Origin: an uncultured Prochlorococcus sp.
GTDB lineage: Bacteria; Cyanobacteriota; Cyanobacteriia; PCC-6307; Cyanobiaceae
Direction of reading: 5' to 3'
Assembly: GCA_902521995.1 (NCBI GenBank)
Contig: CABYTO010000012.1
Coordinates: forward strand, 1-49,947
Length of the DNA stretch: 49,947 nucleotides
The position numbers were made by a program, and so were the translations under genes. The notes under the pieces were generated by a model. It made no database searches, was not told where the DNA came from, and was given only the letters and a program-made list of their open reading frames with translations. Below are positions 15,905-26,302 of the stretch, in pieces. Numbering within the stretch: the stretch's first letter is position 1; each line of letters opens with the position of its first letter.

Positions 15905-16618
15905 ATGAAAGAGATTATTAAATTAAGTAGATCTACGGTTGAGAAATATCTTAGTTGTCCAAGATGTTGCGTACTTGACAAAAAATATAAAATTAAACCA
16001 CCATCATTACCATTTACCCTTAATATCGCTGTAGATAATTTGTGTAAAAATGAATTTGATTATTACAGAAAAATTCAGGAGCCTCATCCTTTATTTATTA
16101 AATATGGTATTGACGCTGTTCCTTTTAAACACAAAGATTTAGAACTTTGGAGAAGTAATTTTCAAGGGATAAGATATAAGTCAATTGAACATAACTATGA
16201 TTTTGGTGGAGCTGTGGATGATATTTGGCAGAAAAAAAATGGTAATCTTATTATCGTTGATGTAAAAGCAACATCCAAAAATAATTTTGATTGGTCTGAG
16301 ACTTTTAATAAATACGAATATGCAAAAGCTTATAAGAGACAATTAGAAATGTATCAATGGCTATTTAAAAAAAACGGTTTTCAGGTAGCTAAAGAAGCTT
16401 ATCTTTTATATTTCAATGGAAAGAAAAATGAAGAGTTATTTAATAACCAATTAAATTTTGATGTTCATTTAATTAAATTAGATTGTTCTACTTCGTGGGT
16501 AGAAAATAAAATAATAGATACGGTTAATTTATTACGTTCGGATGTTTTTCCAAAACCCTCATTAAATTGTGAATACTGTAATTATTTAAAGAAGCGTTGG
16601 CAGTTATCGATAACATAA
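15905..16618 (+). CDS. PD-(D/E)XK nuclease family protein with Cas4/AddB-like Cys pairs
   Basis: The 237-residue protein has the PD-(D/E)XK core: GGAVDDIW (Asp105), then IIVDVKATS (Asp119, Lys121), then the RecB-motif helix RQLEMYQWLF. It also has Cys at both ends: CPRCC at 18-22 and NCEYC at 221-225. This Cys layout is that of Cas4 and AddB-type nucleases, where four Cys hold an iron-sulfur cluster. No cas genes or helicase are nearby. It may be a DNA repair exonuclease; the function is inferred from the fold only. It is followed after 81 bases by the gene at 16700. Confidence 0.82.
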   Translation: MKEIIKLSRSTVEKYLSCPRCCVLDKKYKIKPPSLPFTLNIAVDNLCKNEFDYYRKIQEPHPLFIKYGIDAVPFKHKDLELWRSNFQGIRYKSIEHNYDFGGAVDDIWQKKNGNLIIVDVKATSKNNFDWSETFNKYEYAKAYKRQLEMYQWLFKKNGFQVAKEAYLLYFNGKKNEELFNNQLNFDVHLIKLDCSTSWVENKIIDTVNLLRSDVFPKPSLNCEYCNYLKKRWQLSIT

Positions 16619-16659
16619 TATTCTTAAAATAATTCTTTCATATTTCTGGAAAAATATTC

Positions 16660-16680
16660 AATTAAAGATAATCTTTAATT
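16660..16680. promoter_or_regulatory. 21-bp perfect palindrome upstream of the 16700 gene
   Basis: AATTAAAGAT-A-ATCTTTAATT has two perfect 10-bp arms around one base, ending 19 bases before the TTG start at 16700. It may be an operator; as RNA the 1-base loop would need to open, and no T run follows, so a terminator is less likely. AT-rich DNA raises the chance of coincidence. Confidence 0.35.
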
Positions 16681-16699
16681 ATATTATTAATTTAGACTT

Positions 16700-17308
16700 T
16701 TGATAAAATCGACTAATTCTGAAAAAAAGATAACTAATCATCTTCAACAAGATGTAGTCAAAGTGGCGGGTAAAACAATTTTTATTAATCCTTTTTTATA
16801 TTGGAGAAGATTTGACGAAAATACCAATAGATGGCTTAGAGAACCTGGTCAAATGTCAGAGGATCAAATTTCACCAAACAGAAATCGTTTTTATCCAGAA
16901 ATAGAGTGGGCTGATTTAAGTCATGAGCAAAAGCTTATAAAAGATGCAACTGTTGAGATGTTTTTAAAAACTCTTGAATTGATAAGTACATTTCATCCTT
17001 ATCTTAGTTCAGGACAATTATTAGAAGTGGAGAGAAAAATGGCTATTATAAAAAAGATTCCTTTCGAAAAGTGGGTTACTAAATCTTTCGCTAAAAAAGC
17101 GAGATTATTAGAAAATGAAAAAAGAAAATTTCAAAGAGAAAGATTTTTTAGTAGCTGGAAGGAATGGTTTGGCCTTGAAAATACTCAACAAGCAATTTTT
17201 CCATTAATCGTCACAATATTTATTTCTTCATCTATTGGATGGTCTTTAGGGATCTCAAAGAATAGTTGCAATCCTTATTTTGAACAAAATATAGATCAAT
17301 TAAATTAA
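16700..17308 (+). CDS. Conserved cyanobacterial hypothetical protein with a C-terminal membrane segment
   Basis: A 202-residue protein starting at TTG 16700 (MIKSTNSEKKITNHLQQDVV). It has a Trp/Arg-rich block (FINPFLYWRRFDENTNRWLR), a charged helical middle (KKARLLENEKRKFQRERFF) and one membrane segment near the C-terminus (AIFPLIVTIFISSSIGWSLG). I recognise no named family. The layout suggests a membrane-anchored protein with a large cytoplasmic N-terminal part. Confidence 0.7.
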   Translation: MIKSTNSEKKITNHLQQDVVKVAGKTIFINPFLYWRRFDENTNRWLREPGQMSEDQISPNRNRFYPEIEWADLSHEQKLIKDATVEMFLKTLELISTFHPYLSSGQLLEVERKMAIIKKIPFEKWVTKSFAKKARLLENEKRKFQRERFFSSWKEWFGLENTQQAIFPLIVTIFISSSIGWSLGISKNSCNPYFEQNIDQLN

Positions 17309-17416
17309 TTTGTTTTTGATATTTTTTAAGGAACAAAGTTAATATATTCATGAAAAATTAAATATTTTATTTAAGATTATATTAATTGGAATAATTACTT
17401 AGAAAGTAAAAATTTT

Positions 17417-17560
17417 ATGATTGAAAATTCGAATTCAAATAATATTGAAAAGGATGAGTTTAAAGTTAACACTGAAGACAGTGGTTATGAAGATTTAATC
17501 ACAAAGCTGAAAGAGATAAAATCAACCATCGCTTTATTGAAAAAAACGATATTTAAATAA
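17417..17560 (+). CDS. Small hypothetical protein (47 residues)
   Basis: ATG 17417 to TAA 17558-17560 encodes MIENSNSNNIEKDEFKVNTE followed by a short helix (LITKLKEIKSTIALLKKTIF). It is acidic at the N-terminus and basic at the C-terminus, with no membrane segment. It lies 11 bases upstream of the PBP2 start on the same strand, so it would be co-transcribed. No Shine-Dalgarno is visible. The helical heptad-like C-terminus supports a real protein, but the evidence is modest. Confidence 0.5.
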   Translation: MIENSNSNNIEKDEFKVNTEDSGYEDLITKLKEIKSTIALLKKTIFK

Positions 17561-17571
17561 AATTTATATTT

Positions 17572-19362
17572 TTGATAAAAACAAGTCCTAACAAAAAACT
17601 ATTTTTATTAAAGAGACAACCTCTAGTCTTGCTTATTTTTTCTAGCGTTTCGTTTTTATTGATTCTATTTAGGTTAATTTTTTTACAACTTTTAAATTAT
17701 GAATCTTTTAGGAAGATGTCAGATGAGAATAGAATCAGACTTATTCCTTCACAGCCAATACGCGGAAGAATACTTGATACAAATGGTCATGTTTTAGCAA
17801 ATAGTAGAGTCAAATATTCTTTAATAATAAAGCCTCAATCTGTTAAAAAAAACAATTGGGAAAAACATAAATCAAGTATTTCTAAGTTGTTAAATATTGA
17901 TAGTAATGTAATTCAAAAAAAATATTCTTATGGGTTAAAAAATCAAAAACTTTCAGTAACTATTCTTGATGATTTAAATGTAGATCAATTAATAAAGTTC
18001 AAAGAAAATGAAGGCAATTTAATTAGTTTTGAAATAGCAACTAAATTAATTAGAAATTATCCTTATCAATCTCTTGCTGCTCATGTAATTGGTTATACTC
18101 AACCAATCACTGAATCAGAATATAAATTTTTATCTAAAAAGGGTTATAAATTAAATGATTTAATCGGAAGAACTGGCATTGAATATGTTTACGAAGATTT
18201 TATAAGAGGTGAATGGGGTGGAGAAATGGTTGAAGTGAATTCTTTAGGAAAATTTCAAAGATCATTGGGTATGAAACCTTCAATTCAAGGTAAGGACATT
18301 GAATTGACAATTGACATGAATTTGCAATTAGTTGCTGAGGAAGTTCTTAAAGATAAAAAAGCTGGAGCAATAATAGTGATGGATCCAAGAGATGGTGCAA
18401 TAAAAGCGATGGCAAGTAAGCCTACTTTTGATTTGAATTTTTTTTCAAAGGATTTTAAGCCTGAAAAAGAATATAATAAACTATTCAATTCTAAGCAAAA
18501 ACCACTCTTTAATAGAGCATTAAATGCTTATGATCCCGGTAGTGTTTGGAAAATTGTAACAGCTTTAGCTGGCTTAGAGAGTGGTAAATTTCCCAGTAAT
18601 ACGCTACTAGATACGAAACCATGTATAACTTATGGGAGTCAATGTTTTAGGGAACACAATGATTTAGGTTTTGGGGAAATAGGTTATGAAGATGCTTTAA
18701 GAGTTTCGAGTAATACATTTTTTTATCAAGTCGGATATGGTGTGGGAGTAGATGAAATTAATAAAGTTGCGAGAAAGCTTGGTTTTAATTCTCTATCTGG
18801 AGTTGAAATTTCTGAACAAGAAAATATAGGATTAGTAGCTAGTAGTGAATGGGCTAAAGAAGGCAGAGGATGGGGGCAACCAGGAAGAACCCCTTGGGTT
18901 CCAGAAGATATTGCGAGTATGTCTATTGGACAATTTGTTGTACAAGTTACCCCTATTCAAATTGCTAGAGCATATGCTGCAATTGCAAATGGTGGTTATC
19001 TTGTTACTCCCTATTTAGTTAAAAAAGATGAAGAAAATCTTTCAGATAAAAAACGTATTCCAATTGACATTGATCCACAAAATCTTCAATTAATAAAAAG
19101 TGGTCTCAGAAAAGTAGTAGAGTCTGGCACAGGAGTATCAATTAATTATGGAGTTTCAAATTTACCTCCAGTATCAGGCAAAACTGGAACTGCTGAAGAT
19201 GGTGAAGGTGGATTAGATCACGCTTGGTTCGTTTGTTTTACTCCCTCTGAAAAAAGTGAATTACTCGTAGTTGCTTTTGCACAAAATACTCCTGGTGGGG
19301 GATCTGTTCATGCACTGCCTATGGCTAGAGAAATTTTGAAAGTTTGGAATGAAAAAAAGTGA
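17572..19362 (+). CDS. mrdA: Penicillin-binding protein 2 (peptidoglycan D,D-transpeptidase)
   Basis: The 596-residue class B PBP crosslinks peptidoglycan. An N-terminal membrane anchor (about 17-40) precedes the dimerisation domain (IRGRILDTNGHVLA) and the transpeptidase domain. The catalytic motifs are all present: Ser324 in SVWK (324-327), SSN at 379-381 and KTGT at 537-540. The WGQPG and IGQ..V.VTPIQIA blocks are typical. Start is TTG 17572. PBP2 (elongation) fits better than FtsI by its overall pattern, but some annotations of such genes use ftsI. Confidence 0.92.
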   Translation: MIKTSPNKKLFLLKRQPLVLLIFSSVSFLLILFRLIFLQLLNYESFRKMSDENRIRLIPSQPIRGRILDTNGHVLANSRVKYSLIIKPQSVKKNNWEKHKSSISKLLNIDSNVIQKKYSYGLKNQKLSVTILDDLNVDQLIKFKENEGNLISFEIATKLIRNYPYQSLAAHVIGYTQPITESEYKFLSKKGYKLNDLIGRTGIEYVYEDFIRGEWGGEMVEVNSLGKFQRSLGMKPSIQGKDIELTIDMNLQLVAEEVLKDKKAGAIIVMDPRDGAIKAMASKPTFDLNFFSKDFKPEKEYNKLFNSKQKPLFNRALNAYDPGSVWKIVTALAGLESGKFPSNTLLDTKPCITYGSQCFREHNDLGFGEIGYEDALRVSSNTFFYQVGYGVGVDEINKVARKLGFNSLSGVEISEQENIGLVASSEWAKEGRGWGQPGRTPWVPEDIASMSIGQFVVQVTPIQIARAYAAIANGGYLVTPYLVKKDEENLSDKKRIPIDIDPQNLQLIKSGLRKVVESGTGVSINYGVSNLPPVSGKTGTAEDGEGGLDHAWFVCFTPSEKSELLVVAFAQNTPGGGSVHALPMAREILKVWNEKK

Positions 19363-19385
19363 AATTTTTTGTAGGTTTTAAATGT

Positions 19386-19910
19386 TTATGTTTTTAATTT
19401 TTTCATTTGTAAAAGTCTTTGAATAATATCTTCAATAGTTTTTGAATCTATAGGTTTACTATATGAGGACAAAAGTTGTCGCCCTAATACTTGACTTCCT
19501 AAATGTACTAATTGAATACGCAATGATGTCAGCAGTTCTAATCCTATGCCACCAGAAAATGTTGCAATTGCAATCGGTTGACCATTAAATAAATTCCTAA
19601 AGTCATCTCCCGAAATAGAAAGCCATGCTATGAAGTTGGAGAGAATGGGAGGTATAGATCCATTATATTCAGGCGCACAGATCACCCACCTTTCAATCTG
19701 GAAAAGCTTTTTTTTTAATTCTTTTATTTCATTTGGAATATTTTCTTTGCTGTGAATTCTTGGATTATATAATGGAATATCAAGTGTAGTAAGATCTAAA
19801 ATTTCAGAACTTATTTTAAGTTCATTACTTTTTTCAAGAAATTTTTCAGAAAGTTCCAGATTTTTACCACAACTAGCCGTAATGATTATTAGATCTTTTG
19901 TGTCAGTCAT
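19386..19910 (-). CDS. NADPH-dependent FMN reductase family protein
   Basis: The 174-residue flavodoxin-like protein has an N-terminal FMN phosphate site (IITASCGKNLELSEKFLE), the middle block RWVICAPEYNGSIPPILSNF with the family signature PEYNGS, and ATFSGGIGLELLTSLR. It starts 17 bases after the flavodiiron gene at 19928 on the same strand, so it may supply reduced flavin or electrons to those proteins. The family is firm; that partnership is inferred from the operon. Confidence 0.85.
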   Translation of the reverse strand: MTDTKDLIIITASCGKNLELSEKFLEKSNELKISSEILDLTTLDIPLYNPRIHSKENIPNEIKELKKKLFQIERWVICAPEYNGSIPPILSNFIAWLSISGDDFRNLFNGQPIAIATFSGGIGLELLTSLRIQLVHLGSQVLGRQLLSSYSKPIDSKTIEDIIQRLLQMKKLKT

Positions 19911-19927
19911 AAATTAGATAAAAAAAT

Positions 19928-21730
19928 TTAATAGTTAGCACCTGTTTTGCGGTGATGAACTGCCGTTAGACTATCGGATTTTAGTATATTACCGTGTAGT
20001 ACTTCGGCGTAAATTACCCAATGATCTCCACATTCCATTCTCTCTTTTACAGAAGCATCTAACCATGCTAGCGATTCAGGAATGATTATCTGTTCGTTAG
20101 GAGTTAATTTAACATCTATTCCTTCAAATCTATCTTCTCCAGGTGCAAATGGCTTTGTGAATCTTTTCAAAGGTTCTTTAAAATCTTTTTCACTAAGAAT
20201 ATTTAATGCGAATGAATCTCCTATTTGCAGAAGAGACTCTACCGATCTATCTTTTGCCACTGCAATACTTAACCCGGGCGGAGAAAAACTTGCTTGACTT
20301 ACCCAAGATGCAAGCATAGCTCCTTTAATATTATTCTCATCTTTCCCTTTAGAGGCTGTCAGGACACAAAGTGAACCAATTACTCTTCCAAGAGCTTGAA
20401 GCTTTGGATCCGTTTTGCTAGTAATCATTCCAGTATCTGATTTCCTGGGTTTTTTCTTTGCTTTTTTTAAAATTTTTCTCCCAAAGTGAGTTCCTATTTC
20501 TTCTAACTCTTTAATCTTTGGTTTATTTGGACTGAACTTAACCCTTATAGGGTCAAAACTAAACTTAAAACCACCGTCTTTTAATTTTGTTTCAAGTAAA
20601 TCTATAGCTTCGCCGCTCCAGCCAAAACTACCAAAAATTCCTACTGGCTTATCTCTATTACCCTCTGCTAACAAAGTTCCAAGTGCACTAACAATTGGAG
20701 TTGGGGCGTGACCACCCAATGTGGGTGAGCCTATTAAATATCCATCAGCATTTTGTATAGATTTTACTAGTACATCATTAGGCGTAAATTCACAATTAAT
20801 ACTTTCAACTTCTACAGAAGTTCTATTTATCCCTTTAGCCAATGCATCCCCTATTGAGGCTGTATTTCCGTAAGCACTTGCATATATCAGAGCGATCTTG
20901 GGATTATTTGTTGAGAGATTTTCTCCCCATCTAATATAGTCATTTAAAAAGCTTTTTAAGCTATATTCGATAGCGGGACCATGTAATGGTGCGATAGTTT
21001 TAATGTCATAATCTGCAATTTTTTCAGTTATTGATACTACTTGATTAGACATTGGTGCCATCAAGCAATCATAAAAATGTTTCCTATCAATTTCAGTACT
21101 AACTCGATTTGTTTCAGACCAATATTTAGATGCAATATGTGCAGAGAAAATTTTTTCACTAAGAAGTATTTCTTGATTACGTTCATAAATTATCAGGCCA
21201 CCAGGCCAACGTGCTGTTGGAATAGGAATTAACTCTAGTGAAATGTTATCTAATTCTAAATTAAGTTCTTTTTTGATTATCTTTATTTCAGGTAATTGAA
21301 TTTCAATAAAGTTTTCTAGGGTAGGATTTTTTTGATTCCAAAGTTCGCTAATAAGTTTATAACCTGGATTAGAGCAAGTAATAGTTGTGTTTTGAAATTT
21401 GGTACTTATATTTTTTATAGTTTCAATAATTTGGGGATTAATATGACCAGAAATGAAATTGATTTTATCTAATTTAAATTGATCGCAAAACTTAGAAATT
21501 ATTTTATTAAATGAATTTAAATATTGTTTCTCAGGTGGATGAATAATAAAAAGTTCCTCATTACTTCTAATGAAAAAAGTATTAAAAGAAGTTCCTTTTT
21601 CAAGGTTAAATTCAAGTTCAAATCTTTCTTTATTTTGGTCTAAAAATCTTACACAAGAAAAATTTTCAGAAATTTCAAATTCTGTTAAGTTTTGATTTTC
21701 TGCAAGTAAGCCTATATTAATATCTGACAT
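19928..21730 (-). CDS. flv1: Flavodiiron protein, Flv1-like with altered diiron ligands
   Basis: A 600-residue class C flavodiiron protein: metallo-beta-lactamase-like domain (1-260), flavodoxin domain (about 275-420, LIYASAYGNTASIGDALAKG) and a C-terminal flavin reductase domain (about 440-600). The diiron ligand motif HxExDH is replaced by GHINPQI (95-101), and the later His in PTxHWP is Arg (TARWPGG). Loss of ligands is the mark of Flv1 (and Flv2) against Flv3 (and Flv4). Together with the Flv3-like partner it would carry electrons from NADPH, or downstream of PSI, to oxygen without releasing peroxide. The two genes are 16 bases apart. Confidence 0.88.
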   Translation of the reverse strand: MSDINIGLLAENQNLTEFEISENFSCVRFLDQNKERFELEFNLEKGTSFNTFFIRSNEELFIIHPPEKQYLNSFNKIISKFCDQFKLDKINFISGHINPQIIETIKNISTKFQNTTITCSNPGYKLISELWNQKNPTLENFIEIQLPEIKIIKKELNLELDNISLELIPIPTARWPGGLIIYERNQEILLSEKIFSAHIASKYWSETNRVSTEIDRKHFYDCLMAPMSNQVVSITEKIADYDIKTIAPLHGPAIEYSLKSFLNDYIRWGENLSTNNPKIALIYASAYGNTASIGDALAKGINRTSVEVESINCEFTPNDVLVKSIQNADGYLIGSPTLGGHAPTPIVSALGTLLAEGNRDKPVGIFGSFGWSGEAIDLLETKLKDGGFKFSFDPIRVKFSPNKPKIKELEEIGTHFGRKILKKAKKKPRKSDTGMITSKTDPKLQALGRVIGSLCVLTASKGKDENNIKGAMLASWVSQASFSPPGLSIAVAKDRSVESLLQIGDSFALNILSEKDFKEPLKRFTKPFAPGEDRFEGIDVKLTPNEQIIIPESLAWLDASVKERMECGDHWVIYAEVLHGNILKSDSLTAVHHRKTGANY

Positions 21731-21746
21731 TTAAAGACTTATTTTT

Positions 21747-23522
21747 TTAATAATGATTAGCAACTTTTCTGTGATGAACTGCTGTCTTGCATGATAAGTC
21801 AGAAACATTACCATTTTCAACAATTCCGTAAATTATCCAATGGTCTGGAGTCTCTAGTCTGGAACTAACTTTACAATCTAAAAAGGCGAGTGAATCTGAA
21901 AGAACTGGTCCTCCTTCAGCGATGTTGCTAATTACATCTACATCTGCAAATCTATCAGCTCCTGGGGCAAATCTTTTTAAAAAATGTCTGAACATTTTTT
22001 GATAGTTATCTTCTCTCAGAATATTCACAACAAAACCTTTCCCAACTTGCATATATGATTCAATAGCTCTATCTTTTGCTACTGCAACTGTAATACCTGG
22101 TGGAGAAAAGCTTGCTTGACTAACCCAACTTGCGACCATTGCACTTTGTCTAAATGTAGAACCTTCGCCTTGGCTTGCTGTAACTACATATAATCCACCA
22201 CTTAATCTCCCTAACGCTTTATCTAAATTTGAATCAAGGCTCTTCATAGAGGCAATATTCTTCTTTTTATTGATCAATTGACCCAAGTCAGTTCCAGCTT
22301 CTTCGAATTGTTGATAAACAATGGGATCTGGAATATTTTTAACTCTTAAGGGAGAGAAAGCTTCTTTTTGACCAAGTTCTCTTAATTTATTTGCTAAGGA
22401 ATCTATTGGTTCATCATTTCCACCAAATGCATCATAAACTGCAGTAAATTGTTTTGGTTTTAGTGCTGCAAATAAAGTACCGAGAGATTCTTTTAATTCA
22501 TTATCTGAATCTACTGGCCATGTGGGAATGACTACTGCTTTTGAGTCGGAAATTAAACTTGTTAATTCTTGCGGATCAGAAGATCTTAAATCTATTAACT
22601 GAACCTGAGCATCTGCTTTGCTTATTCCATGAGATATCGCTTGACTGAGTCGATCACAATAACCATAGTCGCTTATGTAGCATACTGAGACAAAATCATT
22701 GCCTTTGCTTTTATTACTACTCCATTCTAGATATTTTCCTTTCCAAAAATTGACCTGATTATGGAGCAAAGGCCCATGACCAACAGCTATGGTTTTTAAT
22801 TCAGGTAGCTTATCTATTCTTTTAATTGCCTGCATAACGCTTCTGGCGTTTGGACCCATAAGGCAATCGTAATAAAAACGGAAATCATCGTATATTTCTT
22901 TTTGATCAGTGTCAAAAAATTCGTCAGAACAATAATGGAGTCCAAATGCATCGCATGTATAAAGAACATTTGTGCTGTGATCATATGAAAATATGGTATC
23001 TGGCCAATGTAAATTTGGCGCACTTATAAATTCAATATTATGTTCTAAACCACTATTAGGATTAGTTCCGAGATCTAAAAACTCTCCACTCTTAACCTCT
23101 AGACGTTTAAAGGGAATATGTATTTGGTCTTCAATAAATTTAAGTGCTAATTTTGATCCAACTACTGTGATGTTTTGGTTTAATTCTAAAAGATTACCTA
23201 TTAAACCAGAATGATCAGGTTCTGTATGGCTAGTAATTAGATAATCAACTTCTTGCGGATTTACCTTTTTCAGTAATTCTTCAAACCATAATGCTTTGAA
23301 CTTTGCGTGACTAGTATCAATAATTGCTAGTTTCTCGCCTTTAATAATAAAACTATTGTAAGTCGTTCCATTTCTTAAACCAAATTCAATATCAAATCTA
23401 CTGCGATCCCAATCCAAAGATCTAATGGCACAAGAATCATCAGCAAAGTTTTGAGATTGAACAGTCAACTTGTTATTATTGTGTGCCAATTTAGAATTAC
23501 ATGTCTGGGCAGAGGCTATCAT
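21747..23522 (-). CDS. flv3: Flavodiiron protein, Flv3-like with canonical diiron site
   Basis: A 591-residue class C flavodiiron protein with the same three domains as its neighbour. The diiron ligands are intact: HTEPDH with His99, Glu101, Asp103 and His104, then NLHWPDT, TCDAFGLH and VGHGPLLHN. That makes it Flv3-like. The flavodoxin (YISDYGYCDRLSQAISHGIS) and flavin reductase domains (SQASFSPPGITVAVAKDRA) follow. It is the first gene of the minus-strand operon flv3-flv1-FMN reductase, and the promoter should lie in the 119-base gap shared with divergent alaS. Confidence 0.92.
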   Translation of the reverse strand: MIASAQTCNSKLAHNNNKLTVQSQNFADDSCAIRSLDWDRSRFDIEFGLRNGTTYNSFIIKGEKLAIIDTSHAKFKALWFEELLKKVNPQEVDYLITSHTEPDHSGLIGNLLELNQNITVVGSKLALKFIEDQIHIPFKRLEVKSGEFLDLGTNPNSGLEHNIEFISAPNLHWPDTIFSYDHSTNVLYTCDAFGLHYCSDEFFDTDQKEIYDDFRFYYDCLMGPNARSVMQAIKRIDKLPELKTIAVGHGPLLHNQVNFWKGKYLEWSSNKSKGNDFVSVCYISDYGYCDRLSQAISHGISKADAQVQLIDLRSSDPQELTSLISDSKAVVIPTWPVDSDNELKESLGTLFAALKPKQFTAVYDAFGGNDEPIDSLANKLRELGQKEAFSPLRVKNIPDPIVYQQFEEAGTDLGQLINKKKNIASMKSLDSNLDKALGRLSGGLYVVTASQGEGSTFRQSAMVASWVSQASFSPPGITVAVAKDRAIESYMQVGKGFVVNILREDNYQKMFRHFLKRFAPGADRFADVDVISNIAEGGPVLSDSLAFLDCKVSSRLETPDHWIIYGIVENGNVSDLSCKTAVHHRKVANHY

Positions 23523-23641
23523 AGAATAATTAGCTTTATAAATTAACTTTAGTTGTATAGAATATAAATTCGCGTGATTATTTTTGCGAAATAACCGAAA
23601 TTACGCTTTTCTTTAATTTTTCATCTTCTTATTCTGGATAA

Positions 23642-26302
23642 ATGACATCTCAACTAATTAAAAAAATAGTTACGGGAGATGAGATAAGAAATGCTTTTTT
23701 AAAATTTTATAGTGAAAAATTACATAAAATCATTCCAAGTGCATCTTTGATTCCAGATGATCCTACGGTTATGCTCACAATTGCTGGAATGCTACCTTTT
23801 AAACCAGTTTTTTTAGGTTTAAAAGAAAGACCATCAAAAAGGGCTACATCTAGCCAAAAGTGCATCAGAACAAATGATATAGAAAATGTTGGAGTTACAG
23901 CTAGACACCACACTTTTTTTGAAATGCTTGGTAATTTCTCTTTCGGAGATTATTTTAAACAAGAGGCTATTCAATGGGCTTGGGAATTAGTTACTAATAT
24001 TTATCAACTTTCTGTTGAAAATATAATTGTGAGTGTCTTTCACGAAGACGAAGAATCTGCAAAAATTTGGAAGGATGAAATTGGTATTCATCCAGATAGG
24101 ATAGTGAAACTAGGTGAGGAAGATAATTTTTGGTCATCTGGCAAAACAGGTCCATGTGGACCTTGTTCAGAACTTTATTATGATTTTTACCCTGAAAAGG
24201 GTCTGCAGAATATTGATTTAGAAGATGGAGAACGTTTTATTGAATTTTATAATCTTGTTTTTATGCAATATAATCGTGATCCAAATGGAAAATTGACAGA
24301 TTTAAAATTTAAAAATATTGATACAGGCATGGGTCTTGAAAGAATGGCTCAAATACTACAAAAAAAGCAAAATAATTATGAGACAGATTTAATTTTTCCT
24401 ATTATTCAGAAAATTTGTGAGATTGCAAATATTGATTATTTTTCTTCAGATGATAAAAACAAAATTTCTTTAAAAATCATTGGTGACCATACAAGAGCTG
24501 TTATTCATTTAATTTCTGATGGAGTAGCAGCAAGTAATCTCGGCAGGGGATATATATTAAGAAGGCTTATTAGAAGAATGGTCAGACATGGGAGATTATT
24601 AGGTATAACAAATGAATTTTTACCCCATATTGCTACTGTCGGGATTAATTTAATGCAAAATAATTATCCTGATTTAAAAAACAATAATGATTTAATTTTG
24701 AATGAGATAAAACTTGAAGAAATAAGATTTAGGGAAACTCTTGAAAGAGGAGAGAGATTGCTAGATGAGTTAATTTCTTCAGGGCAGAAATTAATTTCTG
24801 GTTTTAAAGCTTTTGAACTTTATGATACTTATGGATTTCCTCTAGAACTTACTATAGAAATTGCTGAAGAAAATGGTATTAGTGTAGATGTAAAGGGTTT
24901 TGAAGAAGAAATGAATGCACAAAAAGAGAGAGCTAAAGCTGCTTCAAGTAATATTGATTTGACATTAGAGGGATCATTAGAGCGAGAAATAGATCTTTTT
25001 AACAAAACTGTTTTTAATGGTTATAATTCACTCTTTTCGGAAGCTGAAATAAAGGGTATATTCTTGGATTCAACATTAGTTAAGCAAGCAAGTGAAGGTC
25101 AGAAAGTTTTAATTGTTCTTGATCAGACGACTTTTTATGGAGAATCTGGTGGGCAAGTTGGTGATATTGGAACAATATTTTCAAAAGATGTAGAGGTCTT
25201 AGTTGATAATGTTATACGAAAGAAAAATGTATTTTTGCATTATGGAACGATCAAAAAAGGAATATTAACTATTGGACAAAAAGTTAAGACTAATGTTAGC
25301 TCTTCTGATAGAGCTAAGGCTGCTGCAAATCATACAGCGACTCATTTATTACAATCTGCACTTAAATCAATTGTTAATGAAAGTGTTGGACAAAAAGGTT
25401 CATTAGTAGCCTTTAATAAATTACGATTTGACTTTAATTCCTCTAATCCTATTTCTAAAGATCAAATTTCTAAGATTGAGACTTTAGTAAACTCTTGGAT
25501 TATGGAAAATCATGCTCTAGAAATAAAAAATATGTCTAAGAGTGAGGCTCTTGAAAAGGGCGCAGTCGCCATGTTTGGAGAAAAATATGATGATGAAGTG
25601 CGAGTTGTTAATGTACCAGGAGTTTCAATGGAACTTTGTGGCGGCACACATGTTAAAACTACATCCGAATTAGGTTCTTTTAAAATAATTAGTGAGGAAG
25701 GCATCTCAGCCGGAGTAAGAAGGATCGAAGCATTATCAGGTCAATCAGCATTAGACTATTTCAGCGATAGAAATGCTTTAGTAAATCAACTAAGTGATTT
25801 GTTAAAAGCAAATCCCAATCAACTTTTTGAAAGGGTTAATAATTTGCAAGCAGAGCTTATTAATAAGAATAAAGAGATACAAAAAATGAAAGATGAAATT
25901 GCATATTTTAAGTACTCTTCTATAAAATCATCCGCAGAAATAGTAAATTCTTTTTCAATTTTAGTAAATCAGATTGATGGCTTAGATGGGAATTCTTTGC
26001 AATCTGCAGCACTTAATTTAACTTCTCATTTGGGAAATAAAGCAATAGTGATTCTTGGGGGAATACCAAATCCAGAAAATAGAAAGTTGTTATTTGTTGT
26101 TTCTTTAGGTGATGATGCAGTAAAAATAGGATTGCATGCAGGTAAATTAATTAATGAGATTGCAAGAATTTGTTCGGGAGGTGGAGGAGGAAAGCCAAAC
26201 TTTGCTCAAGCAGGTGCTAAAGATATTGATAAGTTTAATGATGCCCTAGATTATGCTAAAAATTATTTGCAAAAAACATTAGAAAGTTATTCTGATAAAT
26301 AA
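23642..26302 (+). CDS. alaS: Alanyl-tRNA synthetase
   Basis: AlaS charges tRNA-Ala and edits mischarged Ser and Gly. The 886-residue protein has the class II catalytic core ([38 protein letters not shown]), the editing domain metal sites HTATHLL and CGGTH, and the C-Ala domain with the Gly-rich GGGGGKP-type motif near the end. Length fits the family. Its end overlaps the converging speA by 16 bases. Confidence 0.98.
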   Translation: MTSQLIKKIVTGDEIRNAFLKFYSEKLHKIIPSASLIPDDPTVMLTIAGMLPFKPVFLGLKERPSKRATSSQKCIRTNDIENVGVTARHHTFFEMLGNFSFGDYFKQEAIQWAWELVTNIYQLSVENIIVSVFHEDEESAKIWKDEIGIHPDRIVKLGEEDNFWSSGKTGPCGPCSELYYDFYPEKGLQNIDLEDGERFIEFYNLVFMQYNRDPNGKLTDLKFKNIDTGMGLERMAQILQKKQNNYETDLIFPIIQKICEIANIDYFSSDDKNKISLKIIGDHTRAVIHLISDGVAASNLGRGYILRRLIRRMVRHGRLLGITNEFLPHIATVGINLMQNNYPDLKNNNDLILNEIKLEEIRFRETLERGERLLDELISSGQKLISGFKAFELYDTYGFPLELTIEIAEENGISVDVKGFEEEMNAQKERAKAASSNIDLTLEGSLEREIDLFNKTVFNGYNSLFSEAEIKGIFLDSTLVKQASEGQKVLIVLDQTTFYGESGGQVGDIGTIFSKDVEVLVDNVIRKKNVFLHYGTIKKGILTIGQKVKTNVSSSDRAKAAANHTATHLLQSALKSIVNESVGQKGSLVAFNKLRFDFNSSNPISKDQISKIETLVNSWIMENHALEIKNMSKSEALEKGAVAMFGEKYDDEVRVVNVPGVSMELCGGTHVKTTSELGSFKIISEEGISAGVRRIEALSGQSALDYFSDRNALVNQLSDLLKANPNQLFERVNNLQAELINKNKEIQKMKDEIAYFKYSSIKSSAEIVNSFSILVNQIDGLDGNSLQSAALNLTSHLGNKAIVILGGIPNPENRKLLFVVSLGDDAVKIGLHAGKLINEIARICSGGGGGKPNFAQAGAKDIDKFNDALDYAKNYLQKTLESYSDK

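Noticed and set aside
15905..16618. Cas4 of a CRISPR system
   Set aside because: Motifs resemble Cas4, but there are no other cas genes or repeats in the window.
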